From positions 83,273,272 through 83,337,271 of the forward strand of contig CM042160.1 in assembly GCA_023376005.1 (NCBI GenBank): a DNA stretch of 64,000 bases, written 5' to 3'. The position numbers and the translations under genes were made by a program. Position 1 is the stretch's first letter; each line of letters starts with the position of its first letter. This document shows positions 9,606 to 19,302 of the stretch, in pieces. Under the pieces are notes generated by a model. It was not told the DNA's origin and did not search any database. It saw only the letters and a list, made by a program, of their open reading frames with translations. Source of the DNA: Doryteuthis pealeii. Lineage: Eukaryota > Mollusca > Cephalopoda > Myopsida > Loliginidae.

Positions 9606-10003
9606 TCATTTTAAATCCACAGAATATTTAATGTCATTCCACAGATTATCCAACTTTGCCTTGAAGGAGTTTAGAGATGGGGCATTCACTATTGATGATG
9701 GTAGTTTATTCCATGTATTCACCACTCTGTAGCTAAAATAATTTTGTCTTGCATTTGCTTTACAAGATTTTTTAAGGAGTTTTAGTTTATGTCCCCTTGT
9801 ATAGGTATTTTGAGCAATGTTTAGTAGGTCAGAGTTTGTTGAATAAAAACCATGCATGTATTTGTAGGCTTCGATCATATCCCCTCTCATACGTCGGAAA
9901 ACCAGATTTGGTAGGTCAATGTCCCTAAGTCTTTCTTCATATGAAAGGGATTTTAAATTATTCACTAATTTAGTAGCTCTCCTCTGGACTCCCTCACATA
10001 TGT
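9606..10003 (-). pseudogene. LINE reverse transcriptase, C-terminal fragment
   Basis: The minus-strand frame reads EGVQRRATKLVNNLKSLSYE, then RLRDIDLPNLVFRRMRGDMI, and later YRVVNTWNKLPSSIVNAPSL, NSFKAKLDNLW. These are the blocks that follow the reverse transcriptase core in CR1/jockey-like non-LTR retrotransposons (QRRATK, Y.ERL..L.L..L..RR.RGD, VWN.LP..V..A.S...FK..LD). The frame is intact for about 130 codons and ends in TAA, but the catalytic core is missing, as expected for a 5'-truncated insertion. It lies inside a gene 1 intron on the gene's own strand. Confidence 0.8.
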
Positions 10004-10045
10004 AAAACCTTTATATATTTATTTTATTATATTATATATCTATAT

Positions 10046-10046
<1 letters not shown>

Positions 10047-10122
<76 letters not shown>
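10047..10122. repeat. (AT)n then (AG)n microsatellites
   Basis: TATATA 10047-10096, then AGAGAG 10097-10122. Confidence 0.9.
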
Positions 10123-10123
<1 letters not shown>

Positions 10124-10392
10124 TAATAAATTAAAATAATTCATAATGAATTAGTTCATTCAACTGTGGTATATGGAAATCTAATAGATTACAATGTAAT
10201 AATCACAATAATAATTAATTAGAATAAGTTTAAATTTTTATTGTCTAAAAGAACTATAATGGTTAAATTACAAAAAATACTAATAGTACCGGTTACTCAC
10301 TTGGTTACCTCATTTTAGGAATGACCTCCAATAATATTAGAAATGACAGGTACTTTTTATAATATCACAATTTTTTCGATAATTCTACTTAC

Positions 10393-10584
10393 TGTTGAAT
10401 GTGGTTGTTGATATAATCTTGTTCATAAACTTGTGGGTCCCACATCATATCACCCTGGTATGGTATATAAGTTAAGGGATATTGATAAGGATGTGAATGA
10501 CCGTAATTCATTTGGGGTCGCATATGAATTGCTGGGGTACCAAATGGTATAAGTAGTTCTTCTGAATTGGTTGGTGGTGTAATT
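10393..10584 (-). CDS. Gene 1 internal exon (192 nt, Tyr/Pro-rich)
   Basis: The minus-strand acceptor TTCTCCTTTCACAG precedes 192 nt, followed by GTAAGTAG. One base completes GA|A (Glu) from the exon ending at 17938. Then come 63 codons, from ITPPTNSEELLIPFGTPAIH through PQMNYGHSHPYQYPLTYIPY to DPQVYEQDYINNHIQ, with CA left over. The other frames hit stops. It is rich in Tyr, Pro, Gln and Asn, with several Tyr residues that could be phosphorylated or bind adaptors (inference). It lies C-terminal of the transmembrane segment, so it is probably intracellular. Family not recognised. Confidence 0.85.
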
Positions 10585-10796
10585 CTGTGAAAGGAGAACA
10601 ATTTTTTTATGGTACTGAATTATCGGAGGATTTCATGATATGCAATATCATCCATTTTCTAAAAAATGTGGACAATTAAATTTCTATGTTCTAGAAAAAA
10701 CAAAAAAAAAGACAAAAACAAAAACAAAAACAAAACAAAACAAACAACAAAAACAAAAATAAATTATAAAACAATTATCAACTTTCGAATTTTTGT

Positions 10797-10990
10797 ATTT
10801 ACCCAGCCCCTCCGTCACGAGCAGGATGTGACACAAGGCCAGTTTTTAAGTGGGGGTGTTGGAGCCAGTTTAGTAGAACATCCGCCTAGGAACCACAAAG
10901 TTCTGGGTTCGATACTGGCATTCGCCAACTTGTAGCAAGTTTTTATTTTCGGGCTCGTGTCGTGGCTCTGTTCGAGAGAGGAGGAAAGGC

Positions 10991-11053
<63 letters not shown>

Positions 11054-11200
11054 GACACTGTCCGGTAAAATTGGGAGCTGATGGTAGGTGGAGTACTCAA
11101 ACACAAAAAACAATCTTCTTGCTCTAGCAGAAGAGAAAAGTGGAGAGACTCCCTCGCTGTCAGGCTGATACCAACTATAGGCCACTCCGTTGACTTTATC
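10797..11200 (+). repeat. SINE A tail followed by an interrupted SINE B
   Basis: 10797-10845 is the inverted 3' end of SINE A. From 10853, a tRNA-like head of SINE B (GTAGAACATCCGCCTAGGAAC, GGGTTCGATACTGGC) is followed by an unrelated block, TTTATTTTCGGGCTCGTGTC plus (GA)n to about 11053. The SINE B body then resumes (GGAGCTGATGGTAGGTGG, GACTCCCTCGCTGTCAGG). The inserted block recurs at 13277. Confidence 0.6.
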
Positions 11201-11217
11201 TATTTTCCAGTGTTTTC

Positions 11218-11610
11218 CTTCTCCTAGATAGGTTGCCATACCAAGGATAAAGAGCACAGTCTGACCAACTAGTTACCCATAGCTAGAGGGAGAATAGTTG
11301 AATTCGTACCTTTCCTAAGGGTATTAAATGTGAAATGTGAAATGCAAACAGTCTCATCCAGGATTTGAACTCGGCTAGCTGAGTCAACTTCCTCCGGCGA
11401 TAAAAATGAGGACGCGCGTAGTGTAATGGTTACTGACTTAGGAAATGGACGCGGCGAGACGAGTTCAAATCCTGGACACGGCTGTTTGCATTTCACATAC
11501 CACTAACACCCCTGGGAAAAATACGAATTCAACTATTCTCCCTCCAACTATGGGTAAATAGTAGGTCAGACTGGGCTCTTTAACCTTATCGGTATGGGAC
11601 CCAAGTCTGT
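11218..11610. repeat. Head-to-head pair of SINE A copies
   Basis: 11218-11402 is SINE A on the minus strand and 11409-11610 on the + strand, with the tRNA-like heads facing each other about 10 bases apart. Each has an A-box-like GTGTAATGGTTA or its degenerate form and a B-box-like GAGTTCAAATCCTGGA, then the body motif GCATTTCACAT, CTATGGGTAAATAGTAGG. The arrangement is a long imperfect inverted repeat. Confidence 0.7.
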
Positions 11611-11874
11611 CCACTTAGTTTCAGTATGTTTGCGTTGTTGTGTGGATGTAAAGTTGTGATCTATTAGGATGTCTTTCAAGTTGTCTAATGTGTGTTGTGG
11701 CTTACCAAATGTTTTGCTATTAGGGAGTATTGGGATTCCTATCTAATGGTTTGGTTTGGTTTGGTTTATTTTACGCCATATCAACCTCGGTGGGTCATTT
11801 AATGCCGACAAAGTTGTGAAATAAATTCATTCTTAATGCATAATATAAGTTTGTTTATAAACTCATGTTTTTCT

Positions 11875-12165
11875 ATTTAACCCATAGATGGGACCCTAAC
11901 AGGTACTACCACTCCGGGTCAGAGTGGACCAGGGAGCAATGATGATGAAGGGGTGCTCCACATTCCTCAAACCTCCAGAACTGGAACCTCACAATCAGAT
12001 AGAGTTTAACGTCACTCCCAGGACATGTAGACCCTCAGTCACCGCCTTCTACCACCCATATGATAAAAAGGGTTCGGGCTTGCCATAAGGGCAATAAGGT
12101 TGGGGCAATCATATAGGTGCTAGGGCTTGACATGGCCAGCTGATTGATCGGAGGGCCTATCTTAA
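11875..12165. repeat. Interspersed repeat family D
   Basis: Shares CCCATAGATGGGACCCTAAC, GAGCAATGATGATGAAGGGG, GGACATGTAGACCCTCAG and CAATCATATAGGTGCTAGGG with other family D copies. The family has no tRNA-like head that I can see. It is flanked by the GGTTTGGTTT / CGCCATATCAACC tail motif at 11750-11815. Confidence 0.7.
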
Positions 12166-12239
12166 TGGTTAATTTAATATCCCGTAAAACAAAACAACCA
12201 AACTAGTCTGCCCTATTATTTACCCATAGTTGGGTGGGT

Positions 12240-12425
12240 GGTTGTTGCTTGTTTTACAGCATATCAACCCTTTTCGGGTAATTTAATGCCAAATCAAGAT
12301 AATTTTGATATCAGGTTGCTTACAGTGCCTGCAGTTACTTAAATGGTCACCCATCAAAGTATTGAACTGGCTCATCGCTGCTTAACTTCAATGATTTAAC
12401 GGGAAGCGGTGTTTTCAACGTGACT
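12240..12425 (-). repeat. 5S rRNA-derived SINE (minus strand)
   Basis: On the minus strand the head reads TTCCCG, GAAGTTAAGCAGCGATGAG, TACTTTGATGGGTGACCA, again matching the 5S internal promoter. The tail is GGCATTAAATTACCCGAAAA, GGGTTGATATGCTGTAAAAC. It is the copy with the most complete tail. Confidence 0.65.
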
Positions 12426-12435
12426 TAACCGTAAG

Positions 12436-12583
12436 CTCGGGTGGGAGTAGAATAGTTGGGTTTATACCTTGCCCAAGGGTATTAAATGCTATATGAAATG
12501 TAAATCCTTGTCTGGGATTTGAACTCGTATCGCTGGGTCCATTTCCTACGACGATAACTGTTACACAACGGGCGCCTCGTAAT
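12436..12583 (-). repeat. SINE family A, partial
   Basis: Minus-strand head with GGATTTGAACTCG (B box complement), GTTACACAACG and a shortened body. Confidence 0.6.
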
Positions 12584-12781
12584 TTAAAATGCATGGCGAC
12601 TTTTTCTTGTGTCCTAAATTGAAAATTCTTTAAAGAGTGGGACGTGGAGAACGTCAAAAGAAATACGATGGTGCTGCTTCACACCACATCCATCGGAGGA
12701 GCTTCGAACAATGGAAAACTCACTGGAATAAATGTTGAATGGCAAGGGGACTGATTTTCATCTTGCTGACTTTTCATGACC

Positions 12782-12783
<2 letters not shown>

Positions 12784-12828
<45 letters not shown>

Positions 12829-13030
12829 CCCAACCCCATCGGTCATCGCTCCTGGCAGGCCCTTCTCACGGCATCCAGTATCCGTACAGAACTAATCAAT
12901 GTAATGTTTTTGGTGGGTCTACTCTGGTGTGTCTATGTGTAGGTATCACTTACGAGTTCATCCTTCCTTTCCCAGCAGTGTCACGTGTGTCTTGTTCGTC
13001 TTACTATGATTGTTTGTATGATAGGGGGTA
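12784..13030 (-). pseudogene. LINE 3' end (WRERVRE family) with (GA)n
   Basis: Minus-strand remnants of the C-terminus of the same LINE as at 23741-24923: CGAACAAGACACACGTGAC, GGATGAACTCGTAAGTGAT, AGGAGCGATGACCGATGGG. The (TC)n tract 12784-12826 occupies the position that encodes the Arg-Glu-rich C-terminus in this LINE family. Confidence 0.55.
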
Positions 13031-13276
13031 AGTGGCCTAACAATTCTAATTTGAATTGAATTAACTTTTTATTCGTTGTTTATTTCTGTCTTGGTAAATA
13101 CTGCTTGTGTTACGTAGTAATATGGTCACGGTACCAAAAATGGATATATGTTGTATAGCGGGTCTTGTCAACGTGCCTCCAAATTCACGACACTAAAAAG
13201 GTATTTGGTACGCGGCGGTCGTCTTGTCGGTAAAAAAACGTACAACACGTGAGATATATCATCACAAGCTGCTTAG

Positions 13277-13323
13277 CTTTTATTTTCGGGCTCGTGTCGT
13301 GACCCTGCTCGAAAAGAGGAGGA

Positions 13324-13398
<75 letters not shown>

Positions 13399-13405
13399 AC
13401 ACTGT
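13277..13405. repeat. Repeat block with (GA)n, second copy
   Basis: TTTATTTTCGGGCTCGTGTC, a TGCTCGAAAAGAGGAGGAAA-type block, then (GA)n 13330-13391 and GGACACTGT. The same arrangement occurs at 10945-11065. From 13406 to 14560 I see only AT-rich and C-rich sequence without genes. Confidence 0.6.
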
Positions 13406-14567
13406 TAAATTATTGTGATCCCACACTAGGGACCAGAAGCCGGTCCGAATCCTACCCTGTCGGAAATCAAAAAGAGGACGATCTTTTTGTTCGTCGTTCC
13501 TCGTCACCACGTGACTTCTGGTTCCGGTCAACACCGAAACTTCCGGTTGGCTTTCAATTCTCCATTCGGGGGTTATACCTCGGCCAAATCACCGTGCATC
13601 ACTCCACCCTTTTTTAAAGCCTCCACCTTGTCTCATTTCTTCTTCCTCCTTTTCTATAGCAGTCCCCCCCCCAAACCTCTGGACCTTCATAATCTCGTTA
13701 CACTTGAATCTCGAGAATTTTTGGACACATCTCGTATATATGGATTGGCAAATATGAATTAGATTATAATTTACCTTCTTCGCCCCTCCTCGCCTCCCCC
13801 GCCACCCTCGCCTCCCCCGCCTGCCAAACCCACTACCTTATGGCGGTAGAACAAGATTTTTTGCGTTTTAAGTTGAAAGCAGAGATATACCTGTTTAGAC
13901 AACATGTCAATTTACATTCCTTTCGTTATGAAATGAAAGAAGATTTGTTTGTTTGTTTTTGTTTTTGTTTTAGATAAAACAAAAAAACAAACAAATAAAA
14001 AATGTACTTGTCTGTATTTATGGGATGAGACTTGATATGAATAACTTCAACTTCTAACGTAACTAATAAAGTCATTTAAAAATTTAATAAAGGTAGACAG
14101 CTCATTCAACTGTGATATAATGATATTTGGACCAAGTATCCAATAGGCACCCCAGCTGGGATCTGTTTTGAAAGGAGCACCTTTTGCTTTTCACCATAAA
14201 CTCCCAGTTGTTTGTTTACGAACAGCAGACGATTTTTTTTTGCATTAGAATTTCACTATAAGATTTTTAAAAGTTTGTTCATATATATTTACAACCCAAA
14301 GGCACGGTTTTATACTAAAATAGTTTTCCATTTTAATTAAATAATTAATTATTTCATGTTGTTGTTATTAATCCAATAGGAATTTTTTTAATAATAAAAG
14401 TTTAAACGAAAGACACGTTTTTATATTAAAATAGTTTTTATTTAATCAGAAAAGAAATGCAGAAATTTTTATCTAAATGAAAATAGTTTTTATTTACAAA
14501 ATATTTTTTAAATATTTATTTAAATAAAAGAATGCTGTTCGGAAATGGTATCACAAAATTTATAAAG

Positions 14568-14745
14568 GGTTATTTCCTATAAGTCCAACATAAACAAAGG
14601 GGAACCACTCTTGACTGGTAGGTACTACCACTCCAGGTTAGAGTGGGCCAGGGAGCAATGGTGATGAAGGGGTGTTCCATATTCCCCACAACTCCAGAAT
14701 TGGAACTTCACCATTAGATGCAGTTTAAACATCATACACAGAACA
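14568..14745 (+). mobile_element. Solo MITE arm plus repeat D fragment
   Basis: GGTTATTTCCTATAAGTCCA, ACATAAACAAAGGGGAACCA is one arm of the telomere-motif MITE (full copy at 35411). Its other arm is replaced by family D sequence (GGTAGGTACTACCACTCCAG) from 14615. Confidence 0.65.
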
Positions 14746-14785
14746 CAGCAAAAGCAACCTGAATCAAAATGACTTGATTCGGCAA

Positions 14786-15633
14786 GAATTAAAGTTGATG
14801 GAGTGGCCTATTGTCAGTATCAGCCGAACAGCGAGAGAGTCTATCCTGAGGTGGAGCGCCACACCTTTCCCCACTTTACCGCACTTTAGATTACCGAATC
14901 TGTGCTATTCATGCACTGGGTTGGCGGGGACCGGTATCGAACCTGAAACTTTATGATTCCACGGCAGGTACTCTACCGATTCAGTTAAACCGGACCCTGT
15001 GATTCGGTATTAGTAAAAAGAGTTAACGTCGGTATCAGCCATAGAGCGAGAGAGTCTATCCCCTTTTCACTAGCACTAGACTGAGATCATTTTACCGTAT
15101 GAGGTAGGGCGCCACACCTACCATCAGCTACTCACTTTACTGCAAGAAGTAAAGTTGATGGAATGGCCTATTGTCAGTATCAGCCGAACAGCGAGAGAGT
15201 CTATCCCCTTTTCGCTAGCGAAAGGGAGTTTGTTTTTGCTGAGGTGGAGCACCACACCTTTCCCCACTTTACCGCACTTTAAATTACCGAATCTGTGCTA
15301 TTCATGCACTGGGTTGGCGGGGACCGGTATCGAACCTGAAACTTTATGATTCCATGGCGGGTACTCTACCGATTCAGTTAAACCGGACCCTGTGATTCGG
15401 GGCGACCTAACGTCGGCATCAGCCATAGAGCGAGAGAGTCTATCCCCTTTTCACTAGCGCTAGACCGAGATCATTTTACCATATGAGGTAGGGCGCCACA
15501 CCTACCATCAGCTACTCACTTTACTGTGCGGAACCCTGTACTACTCATACACTGAGTTGGCGAGGGCGGGTATCGAACCAAGAATCTTGTGGTTCCTAGT
15601 CGGACGCTGTACCGAGCTAAACCGGCTCTTAAA
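14786..15633 (-). repeat. Tandem array of four SINE B copies
   Basis: Four minus-strand SINE B units follow each other (14786-14998, 15016-15146, 15148-15395, 15400-15633). Each shows parts of the tRNA-like head (GTATCGAACC, CTCTACCGA) and body (AGCGAGAGAGTCTATCC, ACCTTTCCCCACTTTACCG). Units 1 and 3 resemble each other more than their neighbours, as do 2 and 4. A two-SINE unit was therefore probably duplicated in tandem (period about 375 bp). Confidence 0.75.
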
Positions 15634-15682
15634 TGACCTGAAAAAAGCACTGTTCTTAAGAGATATAGAAAGTTGTTTTTGT

Positions 15683-16290
15683 GGAGGCGTGTGGTATTAT
15701 GGTTATCATCGGGGAAATAGATACGACGAGACGAATTCAAATCCTGGAGGCTATTTGCATTTCACATAGCACAAAGGTATGTATCCAACTGTTCTCCTTC
15801 CAGCTATGGGTAAATAGTAGGGCAAACTCCAAACATTGTTTAAGCAATCAGTCTAGGAGAAGGAAAACTCTGAATTCAAACTGTAGAAGTTATCCCCCAG
15901 ATATAATAGAAACAATACAATACTCACCGTCGCAGTGGGATTCTAACTACCGTCGAGTTAGCAGACAAGAACAACATGCAAGCTGTAACTTAAATACAGT
16001 CATTGCCTGCTGCTGGCATAGTGCAAAATGATGGTTTTCAGGGTGAGTACTTATCCATATCTTTACTCATCCTAAAAACCATCAGCCAATCAAAACCAGG
16101 AAGTGAACTTACCAGAGTTCATAATCGAATAACCCAAAGCTGTATATAAACCACCTGCCAACACTCTAGGGTTAGTTATACTTTCAACTTGTAACAGAGC
16201 TGAATACTTGACACAAAATCCAACACAAACCTGTTAAACTCCACATACGAAATTGACCTTGTGTCACACCCTACTCGTGCAGAGGGGTTG
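15683..16290 (+). repeat. SINE A split by a solo LTR
   Basis: The head and body run from 15683 (GAGGCGTGTGGTATTATGG) to 15881 and resume at 16226 with CAAACCTGTTAAACTCC, ending GAAATTGACCTTGTGTCACA. Removing 15882-16225 plus one CAAAC restores the uninterrupted SINE order seen at 36360. Confidence 0.8.
15882..16225 (+). mobile_element. Solo LTR, 344 bp
   Basis: The segment begins TGTAGAAGTT and ends TCCAACA, with the TG...CA termini of retroviral-type LTRs. It is flanked by the 5-bp direct repeat CAAAC (15877-15881 and 16226-16230), within a SINE whose uninterrupted sequence is known from other copies here. A TATATAAA promoter-like motif lies at about 16142-16150. It also contains an internal inverted repeat (16029-16084: GATGGTTTT..GTGAGTA with TACTCATCCT..AAACCATC). 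The LTR superfamily is not determined; 5-bp duplications occur in Gypsy, Copia and BEL elements. Confidence 0.75.
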
Positions 16291-16295
16291 TTAAA

Positions 16296-16350
16296 TATGC
16301 ATAGAAAGTTATGTTAAAAATGTCTTATACTTACTCTTCTCTTTCGTGAG
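16296..16350 (-). other. Duplicated splice-donor segment of gene 1
   Basis: Minus strand: AAAGAGAAGA then GTAAGTATAAGA, then ATTTTTAACATAACTTTCTA. This closely matches the 3' edge of the gene 1 exon at 17938 (AGAGAGAAGA, GTAAGTATAAGA, ATTTTTAAGAATAACTTCCT) over about 50 bases. An acceptor-like TTATTTATTAAAAG 25 bases upstream would give an out-of-phase mini exon. I therefore call it a copied exon edge, not an exon. Confidence 0.55.
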
Positions 16351-16444
16351 TGATGGAGTCTTTTAATAAATAAAGACGAAATATTAATTGAATCTATTGT
16401 TTGTGTTTGTTTATCTACCTTTCTATTCACATTTTTCTCCTTCT

Positions 16445-16448
16445 GTCA

Positions 16449-16531
<83 letters not shown>

Positions 16532-16608
16532 AAAATTCATCCCAATTTCGGAATACTTGTTTTTTCAAATTTTCTTTATATTGTCGGATTTAATTTCCAT
16601 ATTTACTC

Positions 16609-16653
<45 letters not shown>

Positions 16654-16700
16654 ATAATATGAAGTGAACAAACAATGTGTTTGAAATGGCGAAGGCCGAC

Positions 16701-16742
<42 letters not shown>

Positions 16743-17181
16743 GATTAGAAAATAACTGAACAAGTCTAAAGAAGATACTCAAATCTGAAACACGTGTCAC
16801 AAAAAAAAAAAATTCTAACAATTTTGCGGACCTTCTTTCTTACAAAACATTTAATTTTCCCCGGTTAGACCCATAACAACACTTTATATATATAAATCTA
16901 TTATGGAATAACGGTGTTGAGTTCTTCCTTCCTTTCTATGATAAATATTGCTCTGTATATAATCTAAAAAGTTTATCATACATTGAGCTCTCTGTAGTGA
17001 TTTAAAGATTCACTGTATTTATACATACTGGATCATACAATAATAATACAGTGTGTCTTAGAAATCACATATAGAATCATCCCTTACTACCAAATTTTGG
17101 ATAAATCTCTTATATATATATATATATATATATTACCTTTTATACATTACAGGGAAATTTTTACCGTCGGTTATATATATG

Positions 17182-17231
<50 letters not shown>

Positions 17232-17235
17232 TGGG
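16445..17235. repeat. AC and AT microsatellite cluster
   Basis: (AC)n at 16447-16486 runs into (TA)n to 16527. Further AT tracts lie at 16611-16660, 16705-16740, 17110-17134 and 17175-17230. The sequence between shows no coding signal. Confidence 0.85.
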
Positions 17236-17405
17236 TGCTATATTTCTAAGCTGATAGTGCTCATCATCAATGATAGAGCGTTATTTGAGCTAAGGTAGCG
17301 TGGACACCTGGTTACTGACAGTTTCTCACCTATGCGATCTTCAGACCAAAAATAAGCGAGAAACTGTCAGTAACCAGATGTTGACTCCATGTCCACGCTA
17401 TATTA
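17232..17405. mobile_element. Hairpin element with an intact-looking hammerhead core
   Basis: Inverted arms: CTGGTTACTGACAGTTTCTC (17309-17328) and its complement (17357-17376), inside a longer pair AGCGTGGACA / TGTCCACGCT. The minus strand (17355-17297) reads, in order, stem I TTGGT, core CTGAAGA, stem II TCGC-ATAG-GTGA, GAAA, stem III CT-GTC-AG, cleavage triplet GTA, and the stem I partner ACCAG. All core positions of a type I hammerhead are present. The right arm has only the GAGAAAC..GTAACC half. Penelope-like or retrozyme-like origin is inferred. Confidence 0.6.
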
Positions 17406-17434
17406 ACTCAAATATCTATATCTATATCTATATA

Positions 17435-17902
17435 TGTATGTGTGTGTGTGTGAGAGAGTTTGTGTGTGTGTGTGTGTGTCGTGTGTGTGAGTTTGAATGT
17501 GTGTGTGTGTGTGTGAGTTTGTATGTGTGAGTGTGTGTGTGTGTATGTGTGCGTGTGAGATGTATGTGTGAGTGTGTGTGAGTGTGTGTGTGTGAGAGTT
17601 TGTATGTGTGTGTGTGAGTTTGTATGTGTGAGTGTGTGTGTGTGTGAGTTTGTATGTGTGTGTGTGTGTATATATGTGAGTTTGTATGTGTGTGTGTGAG
17701 AGAGTTTGTATGTGTGTGTGTGTGTCTGTGTGTGTGAGTGTGTGTGTGTGTGAGTTTGTATGTGTGTGTGTGTGTGTGTGTGTGAGTGTGTGTGAGAGTC
17801 TGTATGTGTGTGTGAGTTTGTATGTGTGAGTGAGTGTGTGTGTCTGTGTGTGTGTGTGTGTGAGTGTGAGTTTGTATGTGTGTGTGTGTGTGTGTGCGTG
17901 CG
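17435..17902. repeat. (GT)n-rich array with GAGTTTGTATGTGTG unit
   Basis: About 470 bases of GT with a recurring GAGTTTGTATGTGTG interruption, present roughly eight times. It ends 36 bases from the splice donor of the gene 1 exon at 17938 and so lies at the very start of that intron. Such tracts can adopt Z-DNA. Confidence 0.9.
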
Positions 17903-17937
17903 TATAGGAAGTTATTCTTAAAAATTCTTATACTTAC

Positions 17938-18706
17938 TCTTCTCTCTGGCGCGTGTTTGCGTTTCTCGCCTGATCCCGTTCAGACGAGTGTCTCTCTCTC
18001 GGTTCTTTACTTTCGTTGTGTCCCATAATTCGATGATAAAGTGGACAAAATATTCTTAGGGCAACGGCCACCAGGGAAAGAGCTAGAATGAAGAGCGATG
18101 CTGCAATCAGAACGCTGTCGTCCCAAGTATCCGCGGAAGTGGACTGCATGGGCGGTAACTTCATCGGCGTCGAGCTCTCAATGCGCATGCTCGATGGAAT
18201 GTCAGTGGAGGGGGGCGCCGGCGAAACATCGAGACTGACGCTGTCATTTCTGGCGCTTGTCGTACGACCGGCGAATGATTCATGTCCCCTTCGGCTTGAA
18301 GACCAGTCTAGCAGATTTTGGATTGTTGTTTGCGCGAAACTTGACGCAGACTGTGAATCAAGGGAGGTGGGGTCGAAAAAAGAAGAAGAAGAAGAAGAAG
18401 AAGAAGAAGAAGAAGAAGAAGAAGAAGAAGAAGAAGAGTTAAAAATGGTGGCCAATAGCGAAGTACTAATATTTGTAGTTGATATTTCGCTGGTTTGGTC
18501 AAGGTTGTTTTCAGGGGTTGTATCTGAAGATATCCCTAACATCCTGGAGATATCAGTCTTCATTTTACAATTAACTTCATTTGCTTTGACTCGTCTATAA
18601 CTTTTTGTAATTTTAAATATTAACCAGCAAAGAACGAATAAATTGTACTCAAGAAAAACGAAGCTGGATACGAGGTACACTCGAGGAAGGTTGAGGAGCC
18701 CACCAG
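17938..18706 (-). CDS. Gene 1 exon: Ser-rich stalk and transmembrane segment
   Basis: The minus-strand acceptor ATCATTTTACATTTCAG precedes 769 nt, followed by GTAAGTAT. The frame stays open throughout (two bases, 255 codons, two bases), so it joins the exon at 10584 in phase. Encoded residues: about 10-33 hydrophobic (VYLVSSFVFLEYNLFVLCWL), 50-90 Ser/Thr-rich with possible N-glycosylation sites, 90-110 poly-Ser from a (GAA)n microsatellite, 110-197 Ser/Thr/Pro-rich, 198-220 a strong membrane span (VLIAASLFILALSLVAVALR), then a basic polar tail. The likely picture is a type I membrane protein with a mucin-like stalk. The first hydrophobic block may be partly an artefact if a downstream acceptor is used (for example at about 18654 or 18608). 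Family not recognised. Confidence 0.75.
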
Positions 18707-19186
18707 CTGAAATGTAAAATGATAATGTGAATTATTATTGTTGAATACGAAAGCACATTACTACTTGAAATGGTGTGGTTTAGTCGACTCATAGTGTTAG
18801 TAAAAACGAGAACACAAGATGTATTTTAATGGAGGTACTGGTCATAAGTGCTTACACGTTGGTTTACTTCACGGAACAGAATGATACAAGGGGACAAAAA
18901 CAAAAAGGGAAAACGATTTGCGCGCCAATTCTTATGGCGCCAGTGGTCGTCGCGTAGTAATTTTCCATGTAGTTCTGGAAACGCGACATGGGCAGTAGCC
19001 TCTTATGGTGAAGGAACTATTTTTCTTGGTAAAGCCCAACAATTATTATCGAAGCAGGCTTCTAAAAATTAAAAAAAGATAAATGAAAATAAGATTTTAA
19101 AAAAAGAACATTCAAAGAGGCAACGTTACCGTAAAGCAGTTGTTAGTGTTGTATATTGAACAATACATGAGTCACAGTCCTTTGTT

Positions 19187-19302
19187 TCAAGGGACAAAAC
19201 GTGTTGAGTTATCTGCCCTTTGCCCCTTGGGAGTGTCTTTTCTTATATTACTGTCCTTTTTAGGACAATCCCCGAACGAAAGTTCTTCCTCACCCGATTC
19301 CT
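19187..19302 (-). other. Candidate alternative terminal exon
   Basis: The minus-strand acceptor-like TTTATTTCAATTCCAG is followed by two bases and a 37-codon frame, ESGEEELSFGDCPKKDSNIR then KDTPKGQRADNSTRFVP, and a TGA stop. The entry phase is the same as for the exon at 18706, so it could serve as an alternative end lacking the membrane span. There is no second line of evidence and chance is quite possible. The rest of 18720-20150 shows no recognisable gene. Confidence 0.2.

Noticed and set aside
16322..16346. 25-nt mini exon of gene 1
   Set aside because: It would break the phase kept by all other exons. The copied donor edge is better explained as a duplication.
17435..17902. CRISPR-like array
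   Set aside because: The spaced units are GT microsatellite variants with no unique spacers, in an animal genome.
18088..18600. 170-codon open frame on the + strand with a poly-Glu run
   Set aside because: It is the antisense of the supported gene 1 exon. Its length comes from the (GAA)n repeat, and no splice sites fit.
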